From positions 461,339 to 525,338 of the forward strand of contig CM040446.1 of NCBI GenBank assembly GCA_022749755.1: DNA of 64,000 nt. The letters run 5' to 3'. Below, piece after piece: positions 36,041 through 46,905 of this stretch. The stretch is from Azadirachta indica (lineage: Eukaryota > Streptophyta > Magnoliopsida > Sapindales > Meliaceae). The position numbers and the translations under genes are program-made. Numbering within the stretch: position 1 is the stretch's first letter; the number at the start of each line of letters is the position of its first letter. The notes beneath the pieces are model-generated. The model ran no database searches. It worked only from the letters and a program-made list of their open reading frames with translations, and was not told where the DNA came from.

Positions 36041-36697
36041 CCTTTCACTGAATCGATGCTTACGCCAAATAGATTGAGAACGTCAAAATAATTAACATAT
36101 CAGTATATTTATGCATATCACAAGTCAACAACCCAATATATCATCGATATAGCCATAAAATCAAGCTTCAAAAGGTACGGGTTGGAACGCTTACTAGACT
36201 TAATCGCTTCAATCTTAGGTAAACAATTATCCTTGCTTGATTGAACTCAAACCCAGCTAGGTAAACAATTATCCTTGAAAGAATCGACTCAAACCCTACA
36301 TTACAACGAGTTTCTCTCACCACATATATATACTATCTAGGTGTTAAATTGGCTCGAAAATGCAGTCGATTTCCCTCCATCGATCGATCGTTGCCACCAT
36401 CAAGCAAGAAATCATCTTGATTTGACAGCATATTGTGTAGTTCTCTTACATTTTGTGGGTTTTTTTTTTTTGGATTTCAAACATAGACTTGCATAACTGT
36501 GTCTTACTCTCTCGCTGACAATGTTCAAGAAACCAAAAAGAGGAAAGATGTCTAATGATTATACAGTAATACCCTCAAACCTAACCGCAATTTAACAGAC
36601 TTGGATGGCTTTAGACGAAGTATTTGTTCTATTCCCCAAACTTTTTCTCAAGTTATTAAAAGGTTAACCGTCGGGAGAGGAATACATCAAATCTCCT

Positions 36698-37700
36698 TAA
36701 AAAAAAAAAAAAAGTAAAAGAAATATCATAAAGAAGTGAAAAAAATAAGAGAAAAATTTACGAATTACAAAGTCAAGAAGTTAAAAAAGAAAGGATCTAG
36801 CCCTTAAGATTATACAGTTTTTGACATCTTTTATTAATTTTTTTGGATTAAGAGTGGATAGAATGTGGAAATTGAATATAATAAAATAAAATAAATATTT
36901 TATTTTTTATTATTTATTAATTATAATTTTTTATATTTTATATTTTTTTTTTTTTTCTCTTTCTTATTTTGTAAAATCTTTGAACTATTTTTTTTTTCTC
37001 CTTTTTATTATATTTTCTCTCCTCAAACATTCTTAAATTTTAATAATTATTTATATGTTAAAAAATTGAAAAATTTATTATCAAAATATTGAAAAAAAAA
37101 ATAGCTATTAATTTTGATCAACTAAATAATCTAGTAACAACAAAAATAAATCGTAAATTTATTTGTAAATATATTATAATTTGAAATTACATATTATTTC
37201 CTTAACAACAATAGTAATATGGTAATAGAATTCTTCCATTTTTTTTGTACTAATTAAATGCACAAAAATAAATTTATATATTAAATTCAAACATTAAAAG
37301 CCAAAAGTTTAGGTATGAAGGGTTTCAAATTTTAGAACCAAGCTTTATATGTATTCTCGCGAATTAAATAATTCTTTTGAAAGATTTATCAATTATGATA
37401 ATTTTTAAAGTTTTAAATTATGACTAATTTAGTTGTGACTTTTATGGTACCTCCCATAATTCATCCTATAAAGTTTGAGAAGATTTTACCCTAATTATTT
37501 TTAAAAATGGTGAAAATATGTTTGATATAATGTATGAGAATAATAAAATAAAAATGTGTTTGACTAAAATTGCATTTAAAATAGTTTTTTTATTACAATT
37601 GTAGTAATATATAATAAATAATGGTGATAAAAAATAATAACAAAGTTCTTTTACATAACCAAACGTGTTTATTGTGAAGAATCAAATCATACTCCTAAAT
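36698..37700. other. AT-rich intergenic stretch
   Basis: No gene or clear element seen. Long A and T homopolymers. Confidence 0.5.
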
Positions 37701-37806
37701 TAGCAATCCATTCTAATTCTATAAAAATTAATAACGCCTAAAAACAAAACTAACAAAGATAGAATTAATGTGCTCTAGTTAGGCCTTGGATGAAATTGGA
37801 GCTTGT

Positions 37807-38460
37807 TCAAACTGCCTTGGGTGCTGGTGTAGACTCGACAACCCTAGCACAAGTGCTTTTCAACAATGGGGGAAAGAAGGGATTAAATGGGAACATCTTG
37901 GGCCAACAATTATCATTGATTTCAGTGACAACCTTGCAGCAAGCAGGACCAATACTACTGAAAATTTGGGCACTGGTGAGTGCTCTGTAAATCTCTAAAG
38001 CACACCCTTCTGTGTTTGTAATAGATTTCCAGCATTCTGTAATCTCAGTCTCATTTAACAGTAATGGCAAGGGCACCTTGCCGGCGGCATTTGTTGCAGC
38101 TGCTGCTTGAGGTGAAGGTGCAGAACAGAAATTCTTCAGCAATGGAGGAAAAAATGGATTTAATGGGAACATCTTAGGCCAACAACTGTCATTGACTTGA
38201 TTAATGGCACTGCAACAGAAAGGACCAATCTTTCCAATTTGGCAATGGGAAAGTGAGTCGTGAATCTCCCTGAAACAACCTGGAATGCTTCTTAGGGATT
38301 CCCAGCATTTTTCAGCGCCTTCTATAGGTGGCAATAAGCCTGGAATTTGGATGAATGGCCGTGCTGGCTTGAAATGCGCTAGTCCTGTTGAGACCAATAT
38401 TGCTATGCAAGCCACAACCAACATCATAGAACCTGTATTTGATGATGATATTTTTGCCAT
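37807..38460 (-). CDS. Secreted two-domain prolamin-like protein (EC1/DUF1278-type), copy 1
   Basis: Intronless, 217 residues. Residues 1-28 form a signal peptide with core MMLVVACIAILVSTGLA. Two homologous prolamin-like domains follow (about 50-112 and 141-204). Each has the six-Cys plan C-x9-C...CC...C-W-P-K-M-F...C: Cys 52, 62, 82, 83, 93, 112 and 143, 153, 174, 175, 185, 204. Both end in NPFFPPLLK. The linker (113-130) is rich in Ala/Pro. Sequons occur at N90 and N136. Prolamin-like (PF05617) proteins include egg-cell EC1 gamete-activation peptides, usually with one domain; the tandem form is distinctive. This copy has an extra, odd Cys73 that its paralogue lacks. Role unknown; secretion is the firm inference. 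Confidence 0.93.
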   Translation of the reverse strand: MAKISSSNTGSMMLVVACIAILVSTGLAHFKPARPFIQIPGLLPPIEGAEKCWESLRSIPGCFREIHDSLSHCQIGKIGPFCCSAINQVNDSCWPKMFPLNPFFPPLLKNFCSAPSPQAAAATNAAGKVPLPLLLNETEITECWKSITNTEGCALEIYRALTSAQIFSSIGPACCKVVTEINDNCWPKMFPFNPFFPPLLKSTCARVVESTPAPKAV

Positions 38461-38542
38461 TAGAAAAGTATTTTGCTGCAGGTATTGTGTGAACTAGAGG
38501 GATGTGTTTACTTTGTGATTCTGAAGACGAAATTTGTTCGGA

Positions 38543-38549
38543 ATTTATA
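38543..38549 (-). promoter_or_regulatory. TATA box of prolamin-like copy 1
   Basis: TATAAAT on the minus strand, 83 bases before the ATG. The same box at the same distance precedes copy 2, and the surrounding ~250 bases are conserved. Confidence 0.7.
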
Positions 38550-39671
38550 GAACGTCGGATGGAGTTACTTGTCTTGAAATATTTATTATAATAAATTAAG
38601 ATAGCAGCTCTAATAACATTACTTTATTTTAAAATCCCTTCTATTAAATAGTTAAAATGGCATCTCTTGCAATAAAGTAATAAACATTCATGAATAAACT
38701 TTGTTTTCCTTCATTTTGCGCGAAAGGCTAGACTAGTCTTTAAAGATGAATTAATAAATAAATGCTGACACTTTTGGGCAGCATGCAACTGAAAACTTAA
38801 TTTTTTTTTGTTTCTTCGGTATAAGAATATATACAATTAGATTTCAAAGAGGGTTTTGTAAAACAACCTGAAGTTCATTTCAGCTCAGTTTAATATAATG
38901 TATATTAATTTTTAACGAACTCACTATTTCTTTAAAATCTATTAAATTTGAAGAGGAATAGGTTATGAAATATCTCTGCACATTGGTTTAAAATTGATAT
39001 ATGTAGTTTTGAAGTTGTAATTGTTGTTTTAAAATAAAAACACTAAATGTCAAATATTATTAATAAAGTGAATTTTATTAAAAATTAGTATTATTGAACA
39101 CTTTTTTAACTTTAATTTTAAACTTGAATAAAATTCAACAATAAATATATCCTAAGATGAGTAATAAATTGATATATTTAATTTTAAAAATGTTATTTTA
39201 AGCAAACAATTAAATATTTAAGGCATGAAAGGAATAACATAGAACAGAATAATCAACATTATAACCAGTTTGACGTCATGAAAGTAGGTATCTTTAAAAT
39301 TTGTTGGCAGCTAGTTTCCCAATCTATTGTATGAACAGGTTTGCAAATCAACATTTGAATATTTAAATATTGTTCGGATCTTAATTTAGATGGTATGAGA
39401 TATGTTTAACACTCTTTGATTATCTTCAATTTTAGTAAGCCAAAGTTTGACGTATGTTTCTCACCTATCTAAACCCTTAAAAAAATCTTTGAATATTTAA
39501 TTTGACAGTGATCAGTTTTCTAATCTTTTAAGATATGTGAATTGATAATATGAATGCATGTTTAAATAACTCCCAAGGTCTAATATTAATAATTTTTATT
39601 GTTTTGAAAGCATTCAATTTCATTTAATGTTTTCAGTATTAGAAAGAGTTTTGCTTAACGTATCCTTAACA

Positions 39672-42600
39672 TAAAACCTAACTCCATTTTCAATGCTTAC
39701 TTCTATATTATATTTAAAGAAAACATTTGTATAAAAGGAACATTTCTAATTTTTTTCTATTTCAATACAATAACAAAATATTTTAAATTATATATGCCAC
39801 TAAAATAATACAATAATTGCCTCTCTAATTTATAATTTAAAATTCCTTGAGGAAAAAAACTTATATTTTAAAATAAATATAAATTCGACGTAGTGCTAGA
39901 GATTTGACCTCGTGATCTCTTGTTTAAATCTCCAAAAACTTTAAGTTAATGAGAAATTAAGATTTATAGGAACTTATTTTTTTAAAATACTTTTAATATA
40001 TATTAACCAATAAATTGATACTTTTATCAAATTTGTATGGAGTCCAATATCAATAAATTATCATAAAATCATTTTTTTCAAGTATCATAAACAAATTAAT
40101 AAGCCTAAAATTTGTAAAATCCAAATTTTATTTTATTTTATTTTTTGTAAAGAGAAATCGTTAAAATGGAGACAAGGCTGGAATGAGAAATCTTGGTCCA
40201 AATATAGAAAAGAACTAACTATGGGTATTCGTGATCTATTGCCATCCCTACTACTAGTATATATGAATAGTGGAGATTAATTGTTAAAATTAGAAAAATT
40301 ATATCCAAAATTTTTATTTCACTAAAGTTCTAGAACAAAAATATATTAATAGTATATCTAATCAAACTAATGGAAGTTCGACTTTCAATAAGTCAACGAA
40401 TATTTATGTAATTCTTGAAACTCCAAACTATATATATTCACCTCCCCAAAATTTAGGTTTTTTGCACTTTTCCCAAATCTCAGTGGTATATATTAATTTC
40501 TGTAGGAATATCTTTATAAAACTTCTATTATAATAACCATTTAGTAAACAGAAGATAAATAAAAAAAAAAATTAACATAATATTTTGATTTTTAAAGAAC
40601 AAACTTTAATTAGCAAATCAACTAACATACATCATTTTTCTTTTTCGATGCTTTGGAGTAAAAGGTAAAGTATATAATTAAGTTATTAATTGATTATTGA
40701 ATTTTACAGTTTGTGTAGTCATATCATGCAAACACAAGTAAAGAACAAGTCACGTAAAGATTTAGAGAAAAGGGTGAAGTAAACATTTCAGATTGAAGAA
40801 GATAAAGGTAAAGTAATCACTCCAAATTAAAATTTCATGGAAGGATGTAGCAATAAATTGACTTGACTATTCGATCATTCACAAAATAAGATATTGATAC
40901 GACTCTTATGAAATAATTTAGATTATTTCAGTACCTTTTTCTAGTTAGGAAGGAAATAAGCTTATTATCATTGAATACTTATATACATATATATATATAT
41001 TTTTTAATTGTTTATCTGTGTTGAACAATACTAATATTCAGTGGATCTATTTACACCATAAAATTTACTTTGACAATTTATTTGTTTATTTATGTTGAAT
41101 AATGTGAATGTGAATAAAATGAATATTGTTTAGTTGTTTAGTTGTGTTGATTCTGCCATACTTTTACAAGGTTTATTTCCCAAAAGAATATAAAAAATAA
41201 AAAAAAAGCCAACACCCTTGTTGTTGTCGCCCAACCTTTGTATTCACTTTGGGTAAACGTGGTAAGCATTGTATCTCCTAAGAAAAGGGGTGAGGTTATT
41301 TGCCCCATAAATAGTACTTTGAATACTTGTATTGAAATAACATTTCATATTAGACAAACAATTAACCTTATGTGTGATATTAGCTAATTTAATAAAATTA
41401 ATAAACCAACTATTATTATATCTTATACTGTATTATATGTTAAAATTTATGATTTTATTATTTAAGAAAATAAATAATGAAATAAATAAATAAATTTTTA
41501 TTTTTCTTCTCTCCATCAACTATAGCAAATATAGAATAATGTTTGATAGAACTAAAATCGGGAAAACTCACATTTCACATGGCTCAAATGCTTATTTCTT
41601 TTCTTCCTTTTTTTTTTTTTTTTTGAAAATTGAAGCTAAACAATTCTTTTATTACTCCTAATATTGTTATGTTTAATGGTGATTTGAAATTAAGAGGGAC
41701 ACTTTTGATAACTTACAACTCAAGTTATATGTAAAGATTGTTAATATATGTAGAGACAAATATAAAAAAATAACTCTTAAAATTAATCAGTGCAAATTCA
41801 ATTTTACAGTTTGTGTACTTAAGTCACACAAACACAACCAAATAACAAGTTTTTTTTTAAAGATTTAGAGAAATGAGTGAACTAACAATTTCAAATTGAA
41901 TAAGATAAAGGCAAAGTGATCAATCCAAAAATTGAATTCTCATTGAGCATCTGGCAATAAATTAAGTTCATTATTCAATCATTCACAAAACAACACATTA
42001 ATAGAATAAATAATGTTTAATTATCAGAACCATAAATTTTCAGAGAATAAAAATAACCAGTTGATATTAAACAAAATGAACAATTTATAGGCAATTATTT
42101 AATTTATTTTAATATAGTAATATAAAATTAAGAAAGACAAAAAGGAACTCCAAAATATTTTTTTTTTCACTATTTTGGTTCCTCGTTTACCCAAAAAAAA
42201 AAAAGTTTTTCTGCAAAATTGATAAGAAATATAAAATTTTAAAATTCTTTAATATATTTTCTGTACTATTTTTGGTCAATTTTATTAAGAATTGGAGCTA
42301 TAATTTATGAATATGTTTAATTATTTTAAACTAATACTTATTTATAAATTAAAATGATTCAAAATAAGTAATGAAAATATTTATTTTTTTATTTTTTATA
42401 AATTAGTGAAAAAATTTGGAGAACATGTATAAATCAAATTTGATATTTTATTCTAACATAATTATTATAAGTTGTAATATTAAATAAATTGTATCCACGA
42501 AAGTCATGATTATTTTCAGTTATTTAATTTTTATTAAATATTAGAAATCCATTGTTTATTTTTAGTAATTTTTTGTCAAAATAAGTGAATTGGTAATTTG

Positions 42601-44735
42601 ATGTACAAAAAATTTCTTTGTATGATTATTATTGTTGAGAAGAAATGAATAACTGATTTATATTATAAGATTTGACCAAAATTGAGAATTGTGGGTAATT
42701 GATGTTAATGAAAAATTGAGAATTATAGGGATTGATTTTTTTGAAAAACTTTAAATATCTATTTAAACCAATAAATTTGGTATTTTTCTATAAAATTTCT
42801 AGTGAGTTCAATACTACTAATTTCTTATAAAATTATTGTTTAAATTATTCTAAAGCATGAGTTTAAAACGGTACATCTATCCCAACCTTCTTAAGAATGA
42901 CGGCATTTGTAATTTTTCCAAATTTTAGGGTCGATGATAAATTATTCTAAAATATCTTTATATAACTTCTATTAAGATCATGTTTTTATTTTTAAAAAAA
43001 GACTTAAATTGGCAATCGGCTAACAAATGTGATTGTTCTTTCTGGTTCTTTTCTTAATTTCTAGTAAAAAATTTGCCTTTAGATAATCAAATTAAATTAC
43101 TAAAGTAGGGCTTACTACTTGTGTAGTCAAGTCACACAAACAAAAGTAAAAACCAAGTTATGTAAAGTTTTAAAACAAAGGTAAATGTAAATATATAATT
43201 CATGGTTTAATTTTACAGTCTCAATAGCAAAATCACAAACACAAGTAAATAATAAGGCATGAAAAGATTTAGAGAAAAAGTTGAAGTAATCATTTTATAA
43301 TGAACAAGATAAAGGTAAAGTAATCACTCCAAATTAAATTTTCATTGAAGCATTTTAAATAAATTAATTTGACTATTTAATAAATCACAAAACATGATAA
43401 TGATAAGATTCTCCTTTTGAATAATTCACTATCTTTTACTAATTAGGAAGGAAAGAAGCTTCCTTACCTAGTTAGGAAGAAAAGAAGCTTATTATTGTTG
43501 AATAATTATTTATATAAGATTTACTTTGAATACTCATATTTCAATTAAAAAATGTATTACAAAAATACCAATTCTGTAATGTATTATATATATTAAGGAA
43601 ATTTATTTTTTTTTATAAGGAAAATTACTTTTTAATGCCTATTTCTGCATAATAAATAGTAACATGCGAAATTTTATAATTACTACATGATTTTAGATCC
43701 CAAATCTATCCATAGGCTATAAAAAAACTATAATATCATGGATTTAAAACTTCAGACATTTATAGAAAACATTATATTACATAAAAATGTACAACTTTCC
43801 TTCCTTAAAGATTAATATTTTTATTTTTAATTAATTTTAAATTTTTTATTTTAAAAAGAAAAAAAAGTATATCACATAGAAAATTGGCAGTTTGACTATG
43901 ACTTTTACGAATAATATGACATAAAATTAAACAAAATAAAATAATTATGTATACGTATATAATTTAATTATTTATTTGTATTGAATAATATGAATATTAG
44001 TGGATCTATTTGCACCTTAAAATTTACTTGAATGCTCGTACTTTTAAAAAAAATTCTATCACAAAAATATCATTGCGTAATTTATCATATTAAAGACAAT
44101 TAATTTTTTGCACCTATTTCTCCACAGTAAATAATAATATGCAAATTCTATCACTATTACGTGATTTTAAATCCTAAGATCTGTCCATACGTTATAGAAA
44201 ACTGTAATATCACGAATTAAAATAATTTTAAATGCCTACAAAACATTATATACTTAATTTTTTATTTTAATTAATTTTATAATTTTTATTTTGAAAATAA
44301 AAATTATTGGCGTTTGACGAATAGTTTTATTAGTGAATAGAAAAAGTTAAGATAAATAATAAAAATATTTTAATTAAGGTCATTTAGATGCATATAAAGG
44401 TATATAGGATAAATTTTAATTTTTAAGTTTTTTGTTAAGTGGTTGAGGAGTAAAAGAGTACTCAAAATAGATTTTAGCGTGCAAATAGTTAAACCAACTA
44501 ATCATAAAGGTTTATTTATAAAATTGGTAGATTGACTATGAAATTCAGTAATAACATAACCAATAATTTTTTATTTAATAGAAAAATTAATTTGTACGAT
44601 TATCATGGCTGGAAATATGTGAGCAACATATTTATATGATAAGATTTGATGAGAATTGAGAATTGTGCATACTTTATGTTAATGAGAAACTAATAATTGT
44701 AGGAACTTATTTTTCTTAAATACATTTTTTTAATC
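39672..44735. repeat. Segmental duplication block 2, copy A
   Basis: Colinear with 60076-64000 (the match runs off the window). Copy B lacks 39989-41120 (1132 bp). From about 41965 to 43356 I see no substitution between copies outside homopolymer length, while flanks show about 2% difference. No gene seen in this block; it is AT-rich. Confidence 0.9.
41810..41832. repeat. Imperfect palindrome within the repeat units
   Basis: TTTGTGT-ACTTAAGT-C-ACACAAA is a 22-base palindrome with one extra C. The copy at about 61082-61104 is identical. Related words occur in the other units near 40709, 43113 and 45690. Confidence 0.7.
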
Positions 44736-44867
44736 TTAAAAAAAAATTTGGCGGCAAGTAACCTAACCCACAAAACACGAAACTTTTACCTCTTAAAAGA
44801 TGGGTTGAAAGCATTAGGCATACTCCAAACCACTTCAGCTACGCCCAAACGGCATGTTTCTTAAATA
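44712..44867 (-). mobile_element. SINE insertion with 11-bp target duplication
   Basis: The body is 44723-44856, inserted in reverse. Both sides carry TTTCTTAAATA (44712-44722 and 44857-44867). On the minus strand it starts ATGCCGTTTGGGCGTAGCTG, with a tRNA A-box-like TAGCTGAAGTGGTT. A weaker B-box-like segment follows, and it ends in an A-rich tail. The paralogous units near 39975 and 42730 lack the insertion, giving two empty sites. The last 13 bases of the window show the start of the same insert in copy B. Confidence 0.75.
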
Positions 44868-46783
44868 TTTTAAATATGTATTTGGACCAATAAATTTGAT
44901 GTATTTATAAAATTTGTATTGCGTCCAGTGCTATTAAATTACTATAAAATTATTTTTTCAAGTATCCTAAACTAATTAATGATCTTAAAAATTTGTAAAA
45001 TCCAAACTTTTATTTTATAAAGAGAAAAGGGATCAAATAGCGGAAGGTAGGAACAGGGAATCTTGGTCCAAAGCAGGACAAAAAACTAAAGACTGGCATC
45101 CGTGAACTATTGCCATCTCTACTAGTATAATATGAATAATAGAGATTAATTTTAAAATTAGAAAAACTACATCCCGAATTTTTATTCTACTAAAGTTCTG
45201 GAACAAAAATATCAATATCATACCTAATCAAACTAACGGAAGTTTGATTTTCACTAGGTCAATGGATGTCTATCTATTTCTTCAAGCACAAAAATGTATA
45301 TATCCACATCCTCAAAATTTGGGATTTCTGCATTTTTTGTAAAATCTCACGGGTATATGTTTAATTTCTCTTAGAATATCTTTATGTAACTTCTACAATA
45401 ATAAGCATTTAGTTAAAAAAAAAAAGGCAAACAAATTAACATCATATTCTGATTATTAAAAAGCAGACTTAAATTAGCAAATCAACTAATAGATATCATT
45501 CTTCTTTTTCGTTGGATTCTTTCCTTAATTTCAAATAGATAAGATTGCTTTTATCCAAATTAAGATACTAAAAATAATTCTTATAGCTTGTGTCTACTCA
45601 AGTCACATGGAAAGTTAAAGAACAAGGCATGTGAAGTTTTGGATTAAAGGGTAAAGTATATAATTAAATTAAAAGTTGATAATTGAATTTTACAATTTGT
45701 GTAGTCCTGTTATGCAAACACAAGCAGAGAACAAATCAGGCAAAGATTTAGAAAAAGGGTGAAGTAAACATTTCAGATTGAACAAGATAAAGGTGAAGTA
45801 ATCACTCCAAATTGCATTTTCATTGAAGGACGTTGACATAAATGGAGTTGATTATTCGATCATTTCAAAAAAAAAAATAAGATATTGATGAGATTCCCTT
45901 TTGAAATAATTTAGATTATTTGATTGCCTTTTCTTAGTTAGGAAGGAAAAGAAGCTTATTGTTATTGCATAATTATACATACATACATATAATTCAATTA
46001 CTCATTTGTAGTGAATAATATGGATATTGAGTGTTAATAAATTTTCTCTAAGCCTTTTGTGAAGAGGCTATAACAAAAAAAATTTATGAATATTGAGTAG
46101 ATCTATTTGCACCACAAAATTTAATTTAAATACTTGTACTTTTAAAAACTATTTATTAGAAAAATATTGATTGTGTCATTTATTATATAAGCACAGTTAA
46201 TATTTTTTTTTACACCCATTCTTCCACAATAAAATAAATATTTAAATTCTATAGCTATTACATGACTTTAGATCCTAAGACCTGTCCATAAGTTATGGAA
46301 AATTATAATATCATTAATTAAAAATTTTTTTAAACGTCTATAGAAAACTATATACTACATAACAATATAGAACTTTTTCTTTATTAAATATTATTAATTT
46401 TTTATTTTAATTAATTTTTAAAATTCTATGTAAAAAAATAAAAACTACTAGTGTTTGATGAATATCTTTATTAGCGAACAGAAAAAATTAAGATACATAA
46501 TAAAAATAATATAATTAAGGTCTTTTAGACACTTACAAAGATATATAGAGTAAATCTTAATTCTTGAATATTTTTTAAATGGTTCAACTAAAGGAGTATT
46601 CAAAATAGATTTTAGGGTGCAAATAAATCAAATTATCCTAAATGTTTTATTTGTAAAGTTGGCAGCTTGGCTATTTAGTAATAACATAAAATAAAATAAA
46701 ATAACTTTTGATTTAATAGAATAAAATTATCTTTATCTTAATCTGTCTAATATTAAAAAGAAGAATATGTATCCCCGTTGTCG

Positions 46784-46790
46784 TATAAAA
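46784..46790 (+). promoter_or_regulatory. TATA box of the cysteine-synthase-like pseudogene
   Basis: TATAAAA, 116 bases before the ATG at 46906. Confidence 0.6.
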
Positions 46791-46905
46791 GGAGAGTGCT
46801 TGCGTGCTAACTCTTTGTAAGTGTATTCATCTTATCTCCTGGAACTAAAACTGACAGAATCGGTGGTGTTTGAATATATCCCAAGACCAATCCAATCCTC
46901 CATTA

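Larger units (their letters stand above)
33875..36697 (-). mobile_element. MULE-3 fragment (transposase 5' half and one terminal repeat)
   Basis: A terminal-repeat-like segment lies at about 36560-36697. On the minus strand it starts AAGGAGATTTGATG and contains CTGTTAAATTGCGG and TTTGAGGGTATTAC, the layout of the other MULE ends here. The transposase start is on the minus strand at 34949-33900. The element stops abruptly at 33874/33875, exactly where copy B of the duplication departs from copy A. The other terminal repeat is missing. Confidence 0.65.
37700..39850. repeat. Prolamin-like duplication unit, copy 1
   Basis: Gene plus about 1.4 kb upstream is colinear with 54005-56115 at about 90% in non-coding DNA by eye, lower than the ~97% of block 1. 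Hence this duplication is older. Confidence 0.85.
39930..46720. repeat. Old tandem array of ~2 kb non-coding units upstream of the cysteine-synthase pseudogene
   Basis: Three diverged units begin with a TTAATGAGAAA...TAGGAACTTAT-like start near 39950, 42700 and 44690. Units 1 and 3 then share TTGGTCCAAA...TATTGCCATC and AAACTAACGGAAG-like blocks. All three share a block with TTTGTGTAGTC...CAAACACAAG, GATAAAGGTAAAGTAATCACTCC, and TAGTTAGGAAGGAAA...AAGCTTATTATTGTT. Unit 1 is rearranged by extra sequence at 41140-41800. No coding potential seen. Confidence 0.8.

Noticed and set aside
37786..37998. Plus-strand frames overlapping the prolamin-like gene
   Set aside because: Shadows of the minus-strand gene, which has a signal peptide, conserved Cys pattern and a matching paralogue.
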